A stretch of 64,000 nt of DNA from contig JAYZWL010000042.1 of NCBI GenBank assembly GCA_036154955.1, forward strand, positions 101,363 to 165,362, read 5' to 3'. Of this stretch, positions 1 to 8,730 are shown in pieces (position 1 is the first letter of the stretch; every line of letters starts with the position of its first letter). Both the position numbers and the translations under genes were made by a program. The DNA is from Albimonas sp036154955. GTDB lineage: Bacteria > Pseudomonadota > Alphaproteobacteria > Rhodobacterales > Rhodobacteraceae. The notes under the pieces were generated by a model that was not told the DNA's origin, did no database searches, and saw only the letters and a program-made list of their open reading frames with translations.

Positions 1-449
1 AGCCGCTTCGCGCGTGTTTCGGCGACGTTGGAGCGTTTGGGGTGAGTGGCGTGACGCCGGCGGGGCCGGCTCCTTTCAGCGCAGGCGATGCGGGACCGCG
101 GGGGCGGCTCCCGCGCCGCGACGGGTTCCGGACGCGCCGTGGGGGGCGCGCCCGGCCGCGTGCGAGCCGCGTGGCGTGGGGTGTGGCCGTGCCGGGTGGT
201 TTTGAGTAGGGCGGCGTGAAGTCGGGTGGCGTGAGTTGGGGCGCGGGGTTCGCGCGCCCCGCCGGACGGACCGGGCCGGACAGGCCGTAGGCGTAGCGGA
301 AACGCGGCCCGCGTGGTGTCAGGACCGTGAAGGCGAACGAAGGGCGCGGGCGCGACGATCCCGGGTCCGGTTGCGTTGCAGGGGGCCGCGGTCTGAAGAC
401 CGGGCCCCTTTCGCCTGGCGGCGGGCCCCTTTCGGTCGCTTGCGGCCGC
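1..449. other. No supportable gene; G-skewed segment
   Basis: No reading frame here looks like a known protein, and none has a convincing ribosome binding site. The first 330 bases are strikingly rich in G over C on the plus strand, with imperfect copies of a GGCGTGA-containing motif near 47, 212 and 226. Near the end, the 13-mer CGGGCCCCTTTCG occurs at 401-413 and again at 422-434, just past the stop of the minus-strand FAD oxidase. This could be its 3' flank. Nothing else is visible. Confidence 0.6.
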
Positions 450-1886
450 TCAGCCCAGCACGGCGCCGGGGTTCATGATTCCCGCCGGATCCAGCGCCGC
501 CTTGATGGCGCGCATCGCCGCCAGTTTCGCGGGATCCCCGTAATGCGCCAGATCCGCGGTCTTGAACCGGCCGATGCCGTGCTCGGCGCTGATCGAGCCG
601 CCATGCGCGTCGATCAGGTCATGCACGATCCGGGTCAGGACCGGCTTGAGGTTCGCGTAGTCCTCCCGCCGGCGGCCCTTCGCGGGGAACAGGTTGTAGT
701 GCAGGTTGCCGTCGCCGAGATGCCCGAAGGCGTTGATGCGGATGTCCGGCGCCTCCTGCAGCAGGCGGGCGGAGGCGGCCTCGACGAAGGCGGCGACCTC
801 GGACAGGGGCGCGGAGATGTCGTGCGAGGCGATGGAGCCGATCTTGCGGTTGGCCTCGGGGATGGTCTCGCGCAGGCGCCAGAAATCGTTGCGCTGCTGC
901 TCGGACTGGGCCAGCGCGCCGTCGAGCGCGAGGCCCTTCTCGAACGCCTCCTCCAGCGCGGCTTCCAGCGCCTCGGCGGCGCCGGAGCCCGCGCCGCCGC
1001 CGACCTCGACCAGCGCCGACCATTCGGGGACCGTGTCCAGCGGGCAGCGGGCGCCCGGGATCTCGTCGAGGCAGAAGCGGATGCCGGAGCCCTGCAGAAG
1101 CTCGAAGGCGGAGACCTGCTCCCCCACCCGCCCGCGCAGCAGGTGCAGCAGGTCGAGCGCCGCCGCCGGCGAGGGCACGGCGACGAAGGCCGCCGCGACT
1201 TCGGCCGGGCGGGGGTGCAGGCGCAGGGCGGCGGCGGTGATGACGCCGAGCGTGCCCTCGGCCCCGATCAGCAGGTGGCGCAGGTCGTAGCCGGTGTTGT
1301 CCTTGCGCAGCCGCTTCAGCCCGTTGAACACCGAGCCGTCGGGCAGCACCGCCTCGATCCCCAGGCACAGGTCGCGGGTCATCCCATAGCGCAGCACGTT
1401 CACGCCGCCGGCGTTCGTGCCCAGCACGCCCCCGATGCGCGCCGTGCCCTCCGAGGCGATGGAGAGCGGGAACAGCCGGTCCACGGAAGCCGCCGCGGCC
1501 TGCGCGTCGGCGAGGATCACGCCGGCCTCGCAGATCATGGCGTCGTCGTCGGGATGCAGCGCGCGGACCCGGTTCAGGCGTTCGACCGAGAGCAGGATGC
1601 AGGGCGGACCCTCGGGCCGGACCTGGGCGCCGACCAGCCCGGTGCCGCCGCCATAGGGCACCAGCGGCACCCGCGCCGCCGAGCATTCGCGCACCACATG
1701 GGCCACGTCCTCGACCGAGCCGGGGCGGACCACCAGCGCCGCCTGACCCTGGGAGGTGTCGCGGGGTTCGCGCAGGTAGGGGGCGGCGGCGTCGCCCTCG
1801 CGCAGGCCCTGGGGGCCGAGGCGGTCGCGCAGGGCGGCGAGAAAGTCGGCGGAGGGGGCGTTCAGGTGGGCGGCGTCAGCGGTCAT
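450..1886 (-). CDS. FAD-linked oxidase (D-2-hydroxyacid dehydrogenase type)
   Basis: A 478-residue flavoprotein of the GlcD / D-lactate / D-2-hydroxyglutarate dehydrogenase family, expected to oxidise a D-2-hydroxyacid and pass electrons to an acceptor. The N-terminal half carries the PCMH-type FAD-binding fold: VPYGGGTGLVGA near residue 77, GGVLGTNAGG near 152 and GAEGTLGVIT near 208. The C-terminal FAD-oxidase domain contains NAFGHLGDGNLHYN near 385 and ends with the family motif SAEHGIGRFK and DPAGIMNPG. Length is normal. Its start overlaps the 3' end of the sua5 gene by 11 bases on the same strand, so the two are probably co-transcribed and translationally coupled. The exact substrate cannot be read from sequence. 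Confidence 0.9.
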   Translation of the reverse strand: MTADAAHLNAPSADFLAALRDRLGPQGLREGDAAAPYLREPRDTSQGQAALVVRPGSVEDVAHVVRECSAARVPLVPYGGGTGLVGAQVRPEGPPCILLSVERLNRVRALHPDDDAMICEAGVILADAQAAAASVDRLFPLSIASEGTARIGGVLGTNAGGVNVLRYGMTRDLCLGIEAVLPDGSVFNGLKRLRKDNTGYDLRHLLIGAEGTLGVITAAALRLHPRPAEVAAAFVAVPSPAAALDLLHLLRGRVGEQVSAFELLQGSGIRFCLDEIPGARCPLDTVPEWSALVEVGGGAGSGAAEALEAALEEAFEKGLALDGALAQSEQQRNDFWRLRETIPEANRKIGSIASHDISAPLSEVAAFVEAASARLLQEAPDIRINAFGHLGDGNLHYNLFPAKGRRREDYANLKPVLTRIVHDLIDAHGGSISAEHGIGRFKTADLAHYGDPAKLAAMRAIKAALDPAGIMNPGAVLG

Positions 1887-2925
1887 CGGAAGGGTCCCTT
1901 GGGGCGGCGGCGCGAGCCAGCCGGTCGTTGATCGCGCGGCCGAGGCCGGTTCCGGGCACGGGGGCGACGGCGATGGTCCCCGCGCCGCCCATGCGCGCGT
2001 CGAGCGCGCGGAGATGGGCGAAGAGCGCCGCCGCGGCCTCCGCGAGGTCGCCCGAGGGCGAGAGGTTCAGCGCATGGGCCGCGGCTTCGGTCCCGGCGGG
2101 GTCGGGGCCGAAGCCCAGCCAGGCCTCGCCCGGCGCGGGGGCCGGGGCGTCCAGGCGCAGGGCGGCGCCGGGGGCGTAGTGGGAGGCGAGCATCCCCGGC
2201 GCGATGATCCGCGGCGCGTCGGGGGCGGCGGCCTGCGGCGCCCGGGCCGCGGAGGGCTCCCGCCCGCTCTCCCCGCCCCCCGCGACCCGGGCGCCGCAGG
2301 CCGCCTCGATCGCCTCGACCGAGAGGCCGCCGGGGCGCAGCAGGCGCGGGGTTCCGTCGGGGTCGAAGGCGAGGATGGTGCTTTCCACCCCCACCGGGCA
2401 GGGGCCGCCGTCTAGGATGGCGTCGATCCGGCCCGAGAGGCCCTCCGCCACATGGTCGGCGGTGGTCGGGCTGACCTTGCCGGACGGGTTGGCGGAGGGG
2501 GCGGCGACGGGAACGCCGGCCGTCTCCAGCAGGGCGCGGGCGAGCGGGTGGGCGGGGACGCGGATCGCGACCGTGGGCAGGCCGGCGGCGACCTCGGCGG
2601 CGAGGCCCGCATCCGCGCGGCGGGGCAGGACCAGGGTCAGGGGGCCGGGCCAGAAACGCTCGGCCAGCGCGCGGGCGGGGGCGGGGAGGTCGGCCAGCGC
2701 TTCCGCCGCGGCGAGGTCGGCGACATGCACGATCAGCGGGTTGAACGAGGGCCGGCCCTTGGCCGCGTAGATCGCCGCCGCCGAAGGCCCGCGGTCCGCG
2801 CGCCCGCCGAGGCCGTAGACCGTCTCGGTCGGGAAGGCGACGAGCCCGCCGTCGCGCAGGATCCGCGCGGCCTCGGCCAGGCCGGTTCCGTCGGGGGCGA
2901 GGCGGCGGGTGGGCTTGACGGTCAT
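1876..2925 (-). CDS. L-threonylcarbamoyladenylate synthase, Sua5 type
   Basis: Makes threonylcarbamoyl-AMP from threonine, bicarbonate and ATP, the first step of t6A37 modification in ANN-decoding tRNAs. About 349 residues fits the long Sua5 form: an N-terminal YrdC domain (LVAFPTETVYGLGG and the KGRPSFNPLIVHV signature) followed by a C-terminal Sua5 domain reached through an Ala/Gly-rich linker. APGMLASHYAPGA marks the C-terminal domain. I chose ATG at 2925 because GGAG lies six bases upstream; an ATG at 2931 sits directly against that GGAG. The frame stays open for about 300 more bases upstream, but that part does not look like protein. The 3' end overlaps the FAD oxidase start. Confidence 0.9.
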   Translation of the reverse strand: MTVKPTRRLAPDGTGLAEAARILRDGGLVAFPTETVYGLGGRADRGPSAAAIYAAKGRPSFNPLIVHVADLAAAEALADLPAPARALAERFWPGPLTLVLPRRADAGLAAEVAAGLPTVAIRVPAHPLARALLETAGVPVAAPSANPSGKVSPTTADHVAEGLSGRIDAILDGGPCPVGVESTILAFDPDGTPRLLRPGGLSVEAIEAACGARVAGGGESGREPSAARAPQAAAPDAPRIIAPGMLASHYAPGAALRLDAPAPAPGEAWLGFGPDPAGTEAAAHALNLSPSGDLAEAAAALFAHLRALDARMGGAGTIAVAPVPGTGLGRAINDRLARAAAPRDPSDDR

Positions 2926-3094
2926 CCGCATCTCCGTTCGGGGCGCGCCGGGCGGCGGCGGCCGGGCTCTCCCCCTGATCCCGCGTCGGGCGCGCCGCCG
3001 CAAGCCCCGATGGGGCGCGGGACGCTGGACGGGAGGCGCTGGACGGGGGGCGCGGGGCGGGGCAGGGTCGGCCGTCCCAGCCCCGGAGAGCCCC

Positions 3095-3934
3095 ATGCCG
3101 CGCCACCCCTTCCTCCAGCTCGATGTGTTCAGCGCCGCGCCGTTCCGCGGCAACCCGCTGGCGGTGATCGCCGGCGCCGACGCCCTGCCGGTGGAAACCA
3201 TGCAGCGCATCGCCGCCTGGACCAACCTGAGCGAGACCGCCTTCCTGATGGCGCCGGAGCCGGGCGGGGACTACCGCGTGCGCATCTTCACCCCGACCCG
3301 CGAGCTGCCCTTCGCGGGCCACCCGACCCTGGGCGCCTGCGCGGCCTGGCTGGCGCTGGGCGGGACGCCCTCGGGCGCGGAGGTGGCGCAGGATTGCGGA
3401 GCGGGGCGGGTGCGGATCCGGCGCGAGGCCGGGCGGCTCGCCTTCGCCGCGCCGCCGCTCTCGCGCGACGGCCCGCTCGAAGAGGCCGAGATCGCCCGCA
3501 TCGCCGCCGGGCTGGGCGTGCCGCGGGACGCGATCCTCGCCGCGCGGCACGCCGACAACGGGCCGGGCTGGCGGGCGGTGCTGCTCGATCGCCGCGACCG
3601 GCTGCTGGCGATCCGGCCGGACTACGCCGCGCTGTCGGACCTGAAGCTGGGGCTGGTCGCCCGCTGCGATCCGGCGCGGGACGACGCCGAGGCGGATTTC
3701 GAGCTGCGCGCCCTGATCTGCGACCGGGCGGCGGAGGATCCGGTGACCGGATCGCTCAACGCCGCCGTGGCGCAATGGCTGATCGGGGCGGGGCTGGCGC
3801 CCGCCACCTACCTGGCCGCCCAGGGCACGGGGATGGGGCGCGCGGGGCGGGTGCATGTGACCGCGGAGGCGGGGACCGTCTGGATCGGCGGCGAAACCGC
3901 GGTGGCGATTCGGGGCGAGATCGACATTCCCTGA
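3095..3934 (+). CDS. PhzF-family isomerase-like protein
   Basis: A 279-residue member of the PhzF / YddE family, which has a diaminopimelate-epimerase-like double fold. PhzF itself isomerises a dihydrohydroxyanthranilate, but most family members in bacteria lack an assigned substrate. Visible signatures are QLDVFSAAPFRGNPLAV at the N-terminus, the NLSETAF block with the likely catalytic glutamate at residue 47, ELPFAGHPTLG, and DPVTGSLNAAVAQWL near the C-terminus. GGAGAG ends four bases before the chosen ATG. The frame is open further upstream but has no family similarity there. It stands alone, divergent from sua5; no other phenazine genes are nearby, so phenazine synthesis should not be assumed. 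Confidence 0.88.
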   Translation: MPRHPFLQLDVFSAAPFRGNPLAVIAGADALPVETMQRIAAWTNLSETAFLMAPEPGGDYRVRIFTPTRELPFAGHPTLGACAAWLALGGTPSGAEVAQDCGAGRVRIRREAGRLAFAAPPLSRDGPLEEAEIARIAAGLGVPRDAILAARHADNGPGWRAVLLDRRDRLLAIRPDYAALSDLKLGLVARCDPARDDAEADFELRALICDRAAEDPVTGSLNAAVAQWLIGAGLAPATYLAAQGTGMGRAGRVHVTAEAGTVWIGGETAVAIRGEIDIP

Positions 3935-4116
3935 CCCCGGCGTCGCCGACCGCTTTCCGCCCCGGTAAACCTGCGGCCGCGCCGCGGCTGGACAGGGCCC
4001 CGCCCGGGGCCTAGCTTCCGCGGCAAAACCCGCCCTTTCGGGCGCGCATGACGCCGCGGTGAGGCGGAGCGGGGACGTCCGTCGCCCGATCCGCCCCCGG
4101 TCAAGGGAGCAGAGAC

Positions 4117-5835
4117 ATGTCCTATCAGGCCCCGATCCGCGATCTCGCCTTCTGCCTCGATCACATCGTCGGGGCCGACCGGCTGGCCGAAACCGAGCTG
4201 TTCGCCGACGCCGCGGCGGAGACCCGCGCCGCGATCCTCGACGAGGCCGGCAAGCTCGCCGCCGGCGTGCTCGCCCCCATCAACCGCAACGGCGACCTGA
4301 CCCCGGCCCGGCTGGAGAACGGCGTGGTGCGCGCCTCGCCGGGCTTCGCGGACGCCTATCGTCAGATCGCCGAGGGCGGCTGGGTCGGCCTCGCCGCCTC
4401 GCCCGAGCATGGGGGCATGGGCCTGCCGCTGACGCTGGGCACGGCGGTCGGCGAGATGTTCGCCTCGGCCAATCTGGGCCTGTCGCTGTGCCCGCTGCTC
4501 TCCCAGGGCCAGATCGAGGCGCTGGAGGCCCATGCCTCGGACGAGATCAAGGCGCTCTACCTGCCCAAGCTGATCTCGGGCGAGTGGACCGGGACCATGA
4601 ACCTGACCGAGCCGCAGGCCGGTTCGGACGTGGGCGCGCTGGCCAGCACGGCGAAGCCGAACGGGGACGGGACCTACGCGGTCTCGGGGCAGAAGATCTT
4701 CATCTCCTGGGGCGATCACGACATCGCGGAGAACGTCTGCCACCTGGTGCTTGCGCGCCTGCCTGACGCCGCGCCGGGCACGCGGGGGGTGTCGCTGTTT
4801 CTGGTGCCCAAGTTCATCCCCGATGCGGAAGGTCGCCCCGGCGTCGCCAATTCGCTGAAGGTGGTGAGCCTGGAGCACAAGATGGGCCTGCATGGCTCCC
4901 CGACCGCGGTGATGAGCTTCGAGGACGCGACCGGCTGGATGGTCGGGCCTGAGGCCGGCGGCATGGCGGCGATGTTCACGATGATGAACAACGCCCGGCT
5001 CGGCGTCGGGGTCGAGGGGCTCGGCGTGGCCGAGGCCGCCTGTCAGAAGGCGCTCGGCTACGCGCTGGAGCGGGTGCAGGGCAAGACCGCCGACGGCTCC
5101 AAGACCATCATCGGCCATGCCGACGTGCGCCGGATGCTCCTGCGCATGCGCACCCTGACCGACGCGGCGCGGGCCATCTGCCTCGACTGCGCGCTGTCGC
5201 TGGACATGGCGCGCGCGGCCTCGGGCGAGGCGGCGAAGGCGTGGAAGGCGCGGGGCGCGTTCCTGACCCCGATCGCCAAGGCCTTCGGCACCGACGTGGG
5301 CAACGAAGTCGCCTATCTCGGCGTGCAGGTGCATGGCGGCATGGGCTTCATCGAGGAGGCGGGCGCCGCGCAATATTCCCGCGACGTGCGGGTGACGGCG
5401 ATCTACGAGGGCACCAACGGCGTGCAGGCCATGGACCTGATCGGCCGCAAGCTGGCCGACGGGGGCGCCGCGGCGAAGGCCCTGATGGCGGAGATCCGCG
5501 AGACGGCGTCGGCCGCGAAGGGCGACCTCTCCGCGCTGGGCGAGCAATTGGCGATGGCCGCGGACGCGGTGCAGGCGGCGACGGACTGGATGCTGGCGGC
5601 CGGGCCGGACGACCGCGCCTCGGGCGGGGTGGACTACCTGCGCGCCTGGGCGCTGCTGCTGGGCGGGGCCTATCTGCTGCGCGGCGCCGGGGTGGCCGGG
5701 CCTGACGCGGACCGGCGCGTCGGGCTCGCCCGTTACTATTTCGGCCGCGAGCTTCCCCAGGTCGCCGCCCTGGCCGAGACCGCGACCGAGGGCGCCGGCG
5801 CCATCTACGCGCTGTCGGCCGAGGCCCTGGCCTGA
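4117..5835 (+). CDS. Acyl-CoA dehydrogenase, DmdC-like
   Basis: A 572-residue FAD-dependent acyl-CoA dehydrogenase that introduces a 2,3-double bond into an acyl-CoA. The length, the extended N-terminus (SYQAPIRDLAFCLDHIV) and the C-terminal extension match the group containing 3-methylmercaptopropionyl-CoA dehydrogenase (DmdC) of DMSP demethylation, and related long-form enzymes. Core motifs are MNLTEPQAGSDVGAL, YAVSGQKIFISWGDHD, VQVHGGMGFIEEAGAAQYSRD and IYEGTNGVQAMDLIGRKL, the last holding the presumed catalytic glutamate. The start follows AAGGGAGCAGAGAC. Its stop codon shares one base with the start of the downstream MBL hydrolase, indicating coupling. Substrate assignment to DMSP is inference only; the other dmd genes are absent from the window. 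Confidence 0.9.
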   Translation: MSYQAPIRDLAFCLDHIVGADRLAETELFADAAAETRAAILDEAGKLAAGVLAPINRNGDLTPARLENGVVRASPGFADAYRQIAEGGWVGLAASPEHGGMGLPLTLGTAVGEMFASANLGLSLCPLLSQGQIEALEAHASDEIKALYLPKLISGEWTGTMNLTEPQAGSDVGALASTAKPNGDGTYAVSGQKIFISWGDHDIAENVCHLVLARLPDAAPGTRGVSLFLVPKFIPDAEGRPGVANSLKVVSLEHKMGLHGSPTAVMSFEDATGWMVGPEAGGMAAMFTMMNNARLGVGVEGLGVAEAACQKALGYALERVQGKTADGSKTIIGHADVRRMLLRMRTLTDAARAICLDCALSLDMARAASGEAAKAWKARGAFLTPIAKAFGTDVGNEVAYLGVQVHGGMGFIEEAGAAQYSRDVRVTAIYEGTNGVQAMDLIGRKLADGGAAAKALMAEIRETASAAKGDLSALGEQLAMAADAVQAATDWMLAAGPDDRASGGVDYLRAWALLLGGAYLLRGAGVAGPDADRRVGLARYYFGRELPQVAALAETATEGAGAIYALSAEALA

Positions 5836-6872
5836 TGGCGGAGCGCACCGGCGTCCGCTTTCCGATCGAGCCGCCGGAGAACGGCGGCGCTGTGGAGCTC
5901 GCCCCCGGCGTGCTGTGGGCCCGCATCGGCATGCCCAACCGGCTCGCTCATGTGAACGTCGCGGTGCTGGACGACGGCGACGGCTGGACGGTGGTGGACA
6001 CCGGGCTGCGCCATCGCCAGTGCCTGGACGACTGGGCTAAGCTGCGGGCCGGGCCGCTGGCGGGCAAGCCGATCCGGCGCATCGTGGGCACCCATCACCA
6101 CCCCGACCATATCGGGCTGGTCGGCCGCTTCATGCGCGAGGACGACGTCGAGTTCGTCACCACCCGCACCGCCTATCTGATGACGCGGATGCTGCAGTTC
6201 GACCATCACGACAAGCACCCGCCCGAGCAGATCGCCCACTGGGTGCGCGGCGGCATGGCGCCGGACATGGTGGACCGGTTCGCGGCGAAGGAGCCGATGA
6301 ACTTCTCCAACGCCACCTACCGGCTGCCGCTGGGCTACACCCGCATCGCCGAGGGCGACGAGATCGTCATGGGCGGGCGGCGCTGGCATGTGCGGATGGG
6401 CAACGGCCACGCGCCGGAGCACGCGACGTTCTGGTCGAAGGACGATCATCTGGTCATCGTGGGCGACCAGGCGATTCCCGGCATCAGCTCCAATCTCGGC
6501 GTGCATCCGACGGAGCCCGCCGCCGACCCGGTGGGCGAGTGGCTGGAAAGCTGCGAACGCCTGCTGACCGTGGCGCGGGAGGATCACCTGGCGCTGCCCG
6601 GCCACAAGGCCGCCTTCACCGGCCTGCCGACCCGGTTCGAGCAGCTGATCAACAACCATCACGGCGCCATCGCCCGGCTGCGCCGCCACCTGACCCAGCC
6701 GCGCACCGCCGTGCAGTGCTTCGTGCCCATCTTCGGTCGCGAGATCGAGGAGACGGTGTTCGGCCTGGCGCTGAACGAGACTTACGGCCATCTCAACCAC
6801 ATGCTGAAGCTGGGCGAGGTGACCCACGAGCTTCGCGCCGACGGCGCGCTGTGGTGGCGGCTGACCGGCTGA
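5835..6872 (+). CDS. MBL-fold metallohydrolase
   Basis: A 345-residue metallo-beta-lactamase-fold hydrolase, probably acting on an ester or thioester. The metal-binding signature is THHHPDHIG near residue 92, with later metal ligands likely in GNGHAPEH and in the GDQAIPGIS region; a distal histidine occurs in LPGHKAAF. A C-terminal extension (from about residue 260) resembles the tail of the group often paired with acyl-CoA metabolism genes. The start overlaps the acyl-CoA dehydrogenase stop (TGATG), so both are translated from one message. A role in hydrolysing a CoA thioester produced by that pathway is plausible but inferred from context. Confidence 0.85.
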   Translation: MAERTGVRFPIEPPENGGAVELAPGVLWARIGMPNRLAHVNVAVLDDGDGWTVVDTGLRHRQCLDDWAKLRAGPLAGKPIRRIVGTHHHPDHIGLVGRFMREDDVEFVTTRTAYLMTRMLQFDHHDKHPPEQIAHWVRGGMAPDMVDRFAAKEPMNFSNATYRLPLGYTRIAEGDEIVMGGRRWHVRMGNGHAPEHATFWSKDDHLVIVGDQAIPGISSNLGVHPTEPAADPVGEWLESCERLLTVAREDHLALPGHKAAFTGLPTRFEQLINNHHGAIARLRRHLTQPRTAVQCFVPIFGREIEETVFGLALNETYGHLNHMLKLGEVTHELRADGALWWRLTG

Positions 6873-6986
6873 GCCGGTCTCCGCGACGATTTCCGCCTTG
6901 ATCGGCACGCCCGCCCGGGGATATTCGGGCGGGAACACGCAGACGCAGGCGCCCGGGCGACCCCCCGGCGCGGAGGGAGAGCCCGG

Positions 6987-7139
6987 ATGGCCGACAACCA
7001 CGACGCCCCGCATTTCGAGCCCGGCAAGATGGACATCACCGAGCAGGAGAAGACCTTCGCCGGCTTCCTCCACGTGATCACCATCGGGGCCGTCGCGTCG
7101 ATCGTCGCCCTCATCTTCATGGCGCTGGTCAACAGCTGA
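6987..7139 (+). CDS. aa3-type cytochrome c oxidase subunit IV (small)
   Basis: A 50-residue membrane protein. It begins MADNHDAPHFEPGKMDI, continues with EQEKTFAGF, and has one transmembrane helix at about residues 28-47. This is the pattern of the alphaproteobacterial bacterial-type COX subunit IV (the aa3_CoxIV family), a small non-catalytic subunit of the aa3 oxidase. AGGGAGAGCCCGG precedes the ATG. It sits alone, far from the cta genes in this window; orphan placement is common for this family. A strong hairpin follows at 7198-7227. It may be co-transcribed with the MBL hydrolase 114 bases upstream. Confidence 0.85.
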   Translation: MADNHDAPHFEPGKMDITEQEKTFAGFLHVITIGAVASIVALIFMALVNS

Positions 7140-7197
7140 CGCCCAGACGCCCTGACGTCCGGACGGGCGCGGGCGCCTTCGGGCGGCCCGGTGCGAC

Positions 7198-7227
7198 CGC
7201 GCCGCCCCGGGGCTCCGGGGCGGCGCG
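7198..7227. terminator. Rho-independent terminator between convergent genes
   Basis: A perfect 13-base-pair stem (7198-7210 with 7215-7227) closes a four-base loop, GGCT. TCGTCGTTTT follows on the plus strand. It lies between the plus-strand coxIV gene and the minus-strand M48 peptidase, so it can end transcription from either side, with the better T-run serving coxIV. Confidence 0.75.
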
Positions 7228-7266
7228 TCGTCGTTTTCAGGGACGGGCGGCGGCGCGGGGCCGCGC

Positions 7267-8142
7267 TCAGCGCGCGGCGCGCAGGTTGGCCTTCATCTGG
7301 TTCAGCACCGCGCCGGACTTGCCGGCCTGCTCCAGCGACGCCACCACCCGTTTGCGCAGCGGGTTGGTCTTGCCCAGATAGCCGGACGCGGCCACCCGCC
7401 CCTCGGTCGCGCCTTCTTCGCGCGCCAGCCGCTGCATGTCGGCGAGGCGCGACGAGCTGGACGGGTGCCCGGCGAAGATCGAGGCGTTGTCGCCATACAT
7501 GCGCTTGAGCACCTCGAAGGACTTCGCCCCCTCGGCGCCGTTGTAGCCGGCGCGGGCCAGATACTTCATGCCCAGCCGGTCGGCCGCCGTCTCCTGATCG
7601 CGGGAGAAGTCGGCGTAATAGGCCTTGCCGCCATAGCCGACCACGAGATTGGTGAGATCGCCCGGCACGCCCAGCAGCGCGCCGCCGATGCTGGCCACCG
7701 CGCTGGCGATTCCGATCTGCTGGCGCTTGACCATCCCGGCGGAGACATGGCCCAGGTCCTCATGCGCGATCTCGTGAGCCAGCACCATGGCGAACTGGGC
7801 CTCGTTCTCCAGCGCCGCCAGCATGCCGGCGTTGAAGAACACGTAGCCTGCGCCGGAGGTGAAGGCGTTGGCGTCCGCGTCCTTGATGATGAAGGTCTGC
7901 AGCTTGGACTTGTTGGGCCCGCGCTGGGCGTCGATCCGCGCGGTCACCGCGTCGAGATAGGCGTTCACCCTGTCGCCCTCGACCAGCAGGTTCTTGGCGC
8001 GCAGCTCCTGCAGCAGCTGGCGGGACTGGTTCAGCTCGGCGCTCTGCGCGGAGGCGCTGCGCGGCTGGCCCGGCTGCGGCGCGCCGCAGGCGGTCAGGCC
8101 GCCGGCCAGCATCGCGGCGAGGATGAGGCGCGGGAGTTTCAT
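7267..8142 (-). CDS. M48-family metallopeptidase, lipoprotein
   Basis: A 291-residue zinc peptidase of the BepA/LoiP-like M48C group, expected in the periplasm and anchored by lipid. The chosen start gives MKLPRLILAAMLAGGLTACG, a signal peptide ending in a lipobox (L-T-A-C) with cysteine at residue 19. The zinc motif HEIAHEDLGH lies near residue 120, and the third ligand is probably in the SRDQETAADRLG block, near 180. CGGAGACCCGCC precedes the ATG at 8142; the frame is open upstream without a signal sequence. Family members degrade misfolded outer-membrane proteins. It is the second M48 enzyme in the window, the other being the membrane-embedded HtpX. Confidence 0.9.
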   Translation of the reverse strand: MKLPRLILAAMLAGGLTACGAPQPGQPRSASAQSAELNQSRQLLQELRAKNLLVEGDRVNAYLDAVTARIDAQRGPNKSKLQTFIIKDADANAFTSGAGYVFFNAGMLAALENEAQFAMVLAHEIAHEDLGHVSAGMVKRQQIGIASAVASIGGALLGVPGDLTNLVVGYGGKAYYADFSRDQETAADRLGMKYLARAGYNGAEGAKSFEVLKRMYGDNASIFAGHPSSSSRLADMQRLAREEGATEGRVAASGYLGKTNPLRKRVVASLEQAGKSGAVLNQMKANLRAAR

Positions 8143-8296
8143 GGCGGGTCTCCGGGTCTGATCTTCGTCTGTCTGCTCTGGCTGTGATCTGGGGCCGAAC
8201 ATGACGCAGGGAAGGGCTGAAATGCGACGGCCCGGCGCCGAGCGCAAGGAATCGGGGCCGCGGCGCGCCTCCGGACAGGCGACCCCGGACATGCGA

Positions 8297-8323
8297 AACC
8301 CCCGGCCTCGCGGTCCGGGGGTT
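8297..8323 (-). terminator. Terminator after rpsU
   Basis: A nine-base-pair stem (8297-8305 with 8315-8323, AACCCCCGG / CCGGGGGTT) with a nine-base loop, followed on the minus strand by one further T. It lies just downstream of rpsU and upstream of the M48 gene, on the same strand. Confidence 0.6.
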
Positions 8324-8374
8324 CGGCGGTCTTCATCGCGCGGGGAGCGACATGGCCCCGCGACTGGGCAAGCC

Positions 8375-8581
8375 TCAGGCGAGACCTTCGCGCTGCAATT
8401 TCTTGCGCGCGAGCTTACGGGCGCGACGAATCGCTTCGGCCTGTTCCCGGGCGCGTTTCACCGACGGCTTCTCGTAATGCTGCCGCAGCTTCATTTCCCG
8501 GAACACACCTTCGCGCTGCATCTTCTTTTTGAGAGCGCGGAGGGCCTGATCGACGTTGTTGTCGCGAACCATCACCTGCAC
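8375..8581 (-). CDS. rpsU: 30S ribosomal protein S21
   Basis: A 68-residue basic ribosomal protein of the 30S subunit, involved in initiation on many mRNAs. The sequence after the start, QVMVRDNNVDQALRALKKK, followed by QREGVFREMKLRQHYEKPS, is the standard S21 signature. A GTG at 8581 is chosen because it gives the canonical length and N-terminus, with AAAGGTGG about eight bases upstream; an internal ATG at 8572 would lose three conserved residues. The gene is divergent from COQ9, an arrangement common in alphaproteobacteria. Confidence 0.95.
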   Translation of the reverse strand: MQVMVRDNNVDQALRALKKKMQREGVFREMKLRQHYEKPSVKRAREQAEAIRRARKLARKKLQREGLA

Positions 8582-8730
8582 GGACTTCACCACCTTTCTA
8601 AGCTGTCTGGTCGCAAGAGCGCGCTGTATATCAACGCCCCTCCCCCCTGTCCACCGCCGCGCGCGCCCTATATTCAAGGGAACGACGCGCCGCGCGCGTC
8701 CCGTGCCGCGTCCCGACGCAGGAGCCCGCC

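Noticed and set aside
1883..3856. A 657-residue minus-strand frame over sua5 and the PhzF gene
   Set aside because: It is in a different frame from sua5 and is made of Arg/Pro/Gly-rich sequence without any recognisable domain.
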